A stretch of 6,223 nucleotides of DNA from an uncultured Clostridia bacterium (GTDB lineage: Bacteria > Bacillota > Clostridia > Oscillospirales > Acutalibacteraceae): positions 1 through 6,223 of the forward strand of contig CANOFK010000079.1 of NCBI GenBank assembly GCA_947565265.1, written 5' to 3'. Both the position numbers and the translations under genes were made by a program. The notes beneath the pieces are model-generated. The model was given only the letters and a program-made list of their open reading frames with translations. It made no database searches and had not been told where the DNA came from. Shown here one piece after another: positions 5,601-6,223 of this stretch; position 1 is the stretch's first letter, and every line of letters begins with the position of its first letter.

Positions 5601-6223
5601 TACAGGTCATTCAGGTCGCTGGTGGCAAAGCGGCCGCCGTCCAGTTGCACCATGGGCCGTATATCCGGCGGTATCACCGGCACCACGTCCAAAATCATCC
5701 ACTCCGGCCGGTTGCCCGAGGCCCTAAAGGACTCCACCACCTCCAGCCGCTTAAGGATGCGCATCCGTTTCTGCCCGCTGGCCGCCTCCAGTTCCTCTTT
5801 CAGTTCTACCGAGAGTTTCTCCGGGTCCAGTTCCGCCAGCAGTTCCTTAATGGCCTCCGCGCCCATGCCGGCCTTAAAGTCGTCCTCGTACTTCTCCCGC
5901 AGGTCCCGGTACTCCTTCTCGGTCAGCGTCTGCATTTTCGAGAGTTCCCGCACTTCCCCCGGGTCGGTCACAATATACATGGCAAAGTAAAGTACCTTTT
6001 CCAATATCCGGGGCGATAGGTCCAAAATCAGCCCCATCCGGCTGGGTATGCCCTTAAAGTACCAGATATGGGATACCGGGGCGGCTAGTTCAATATGGCC
6101 CATGCGCTCCCGGCGCACCTTGCTGCGGGTCACTTCCACGCCGCAGCGGTCGCAGACCTTCCCCTTGTAGCGGATGCGCTTGTACTTGCCGCAGTGGCAC
6201 TCCCAGTCCTTGGTGGGCCCGAA
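2699..6223 (-). CDS. rpoC: RNA polymerase subunit beta' (N-terminal ~60 residues outside the window)
   Basis: Beta' forms half of the RNA polymerase catalytic cleft. The frame is open from the right edge to TAG at 2699-2701, giving 1174 residues. Aligned to E. coli, the first residue corresponds to about position 62. In order (fragment numbering) there is the N-terminal zinc ribbon with Cys 9, 11, 24 and 27; clamp helices around 199-248; the catalytic NADFDGD (397-403) holding the magnesium aspartates; the bridge helix near 699-734; the second zinc site with Cys 744, 817, 824 and 827; and the trigger loop 845-868 with Met861 and His865. The loop runs directly into [20 protein letters not shown], so the SI3 insertion of E. 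coli is absent, as in Firmicutes. The last 57 residues form an acidic, proline-rich tail containing DDEDDEDE. No intrinsic terminator follows the stop; the str promoter begins 44 bp downstream. rpoB is presumably further upstream, outside the window. Confidence 0.99.
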   Translation of the reverse strand, partial: FGPTKDWECHCGKYKRIRYKGKVCDRCGVEVTRSKVRRERMGHIELAAPVSHIWYFKGIPSRMGLILDLSPRILEKVLYFAMYIVTDPGEVRELSKMQTLTEKEYRDLREKYEDDFKAGMGAEAIKELLAELDPEKLSVELKEELEAASGQKRMRILKRLEVVESFRASGNRPEWMILDVVPVIPPDIRPMVQLDGGRFATSDLNDLYRRVINRNNRLKRLLELGAPDIIVRNEKRMLQEAVDALIDNGRRGRPVTGPNNRPLKSLSDMLKGKQGRFRQNLLGKRVDYSGRSVIVVGPELKMYQCGLPKEMALELFKPFVMKRLVETAAVNNIKAARKAVERAEPKVWDALEVVIKNHPVLLNRAPTLHRLGIQAFEPVLVEGRALKLHPLVCTAYNADFDGDQMAVHVPLSAEAQAEARFLMLAANNLLKPSDGRPVAVPTQDMVLGSYYLTLDKEGEDGEGKVFRNMEEALMAYDAKAISLHAKIKVRRTVEFGGRPITGLVETTMGRMIFNRPIPQDLGYVDRSTPEGALQFEIDFLVGSKQLKNIIERCIKVHGTERSAEVLDEIKGQGYKYSTISGITVAVCDATIPGDKKKLVAAAEAEVGVISGEYSEGLLSERERYESVLKVWDKCTRDVATALQRGLDRYNPIYMMADSGARGSISNLNQLAGMRGNISNTSGKTIEIPIRSNYREGLNVLEYFISSRGARKGTTDTALRTADSGYLTRRLVDVSQEVVIREEDCGTHEGIEVFEIRSGPESIEPLKERLVGRYLADDYCDEEGNVLVSRDKLMDDQDADTIIDRGTERIKIRTVLNCRAKNGVCKRCYGASLATGKPVQVGEAVGIIAAQSIGEPGTQLTMRTFHTGGVASADDITQGLPRIDELFEGRKPKHVAIINELDGQVSFEEIKRNRHVVVTNDESGETKSYLIPFGSRVTVKEGEYIKRGKYITEGSVSPHDVLAISGVQEVQDYLIQEVQRVYRMQGVDINDKHIEIIVRQMLRKVRVDDAGDTDLMVASLADKNEVYFANEEIRRRIALGETGLREATFTPVLLGITKASLATDSFMSAASFQETTRVLTDAAIKGKVDGLVGLKENVILGKLVPAGTGLKMYGQVEIESRIPEEPPVYSEERPERPEPSQVEPLDFMMDDEDDEDEGFEAPMPEEQQEPRPEVV

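Overview
The window is a slice of a bacterial chromosome carrying the classic rpoC–str operon junction, entirely on the minus strand. In transcription order (right to left) it holds rpoC (5' end cut off), a 385-bp non-coding gap, rpsL (S12), a 208-bp gap, rpsG (S7), a 140-bp gap and fusA (EF-G, 3' end cut off). No credible plus-strand gene was seen. The long plus-strand open frames are antisense shadows of GC-rich, strongly conserved genes.

The host looks like a Gram-positive Firmicute, probably a moderately GC-rich member of the Clostridia. S12 has the longer N-terminal form (140 aa). Beta' lacks the large trigger-loop insertion found in Proteobacteria. All three downstream genes have full AAGGAGG Shine-Dalgarno sequences, and the promoter is a consensus SigA type. 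Placement in Oscillospiraceae or a similar group is inference only. Many Firmicutes have an L7Ae-like gene (rplGB/ybxF) between rpoC and rpsL; none is present here.

The genes are housekeeping: RNA polymerase beta', two 30S proteins that shape the decoding centre and the 30S head, and the translocation GTPase. The non-coding DNA is the interesting part. Just after rpoC lies a near-perfect promoter (TTGACA, 18 bp, TGC-TATAAT, with an upstream A-tract). It would give rpsL-rpsG-fusA its own transcript with a leader of about 307 nt. That leader has at least five hairpins. Two are capped by GAAA tetraloops, and one is a 58-nt element with two mutually exclusive folds. The rpsL-rpsG gap also has two competing pairings, in the place where E. 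coli keeps its S7 autoregulatory site.

The most notable coding observation is arginine in S12 at the position equivalent to E. coli Lys88 (Lys87 without Met), a classical streptomycin-resistance position.
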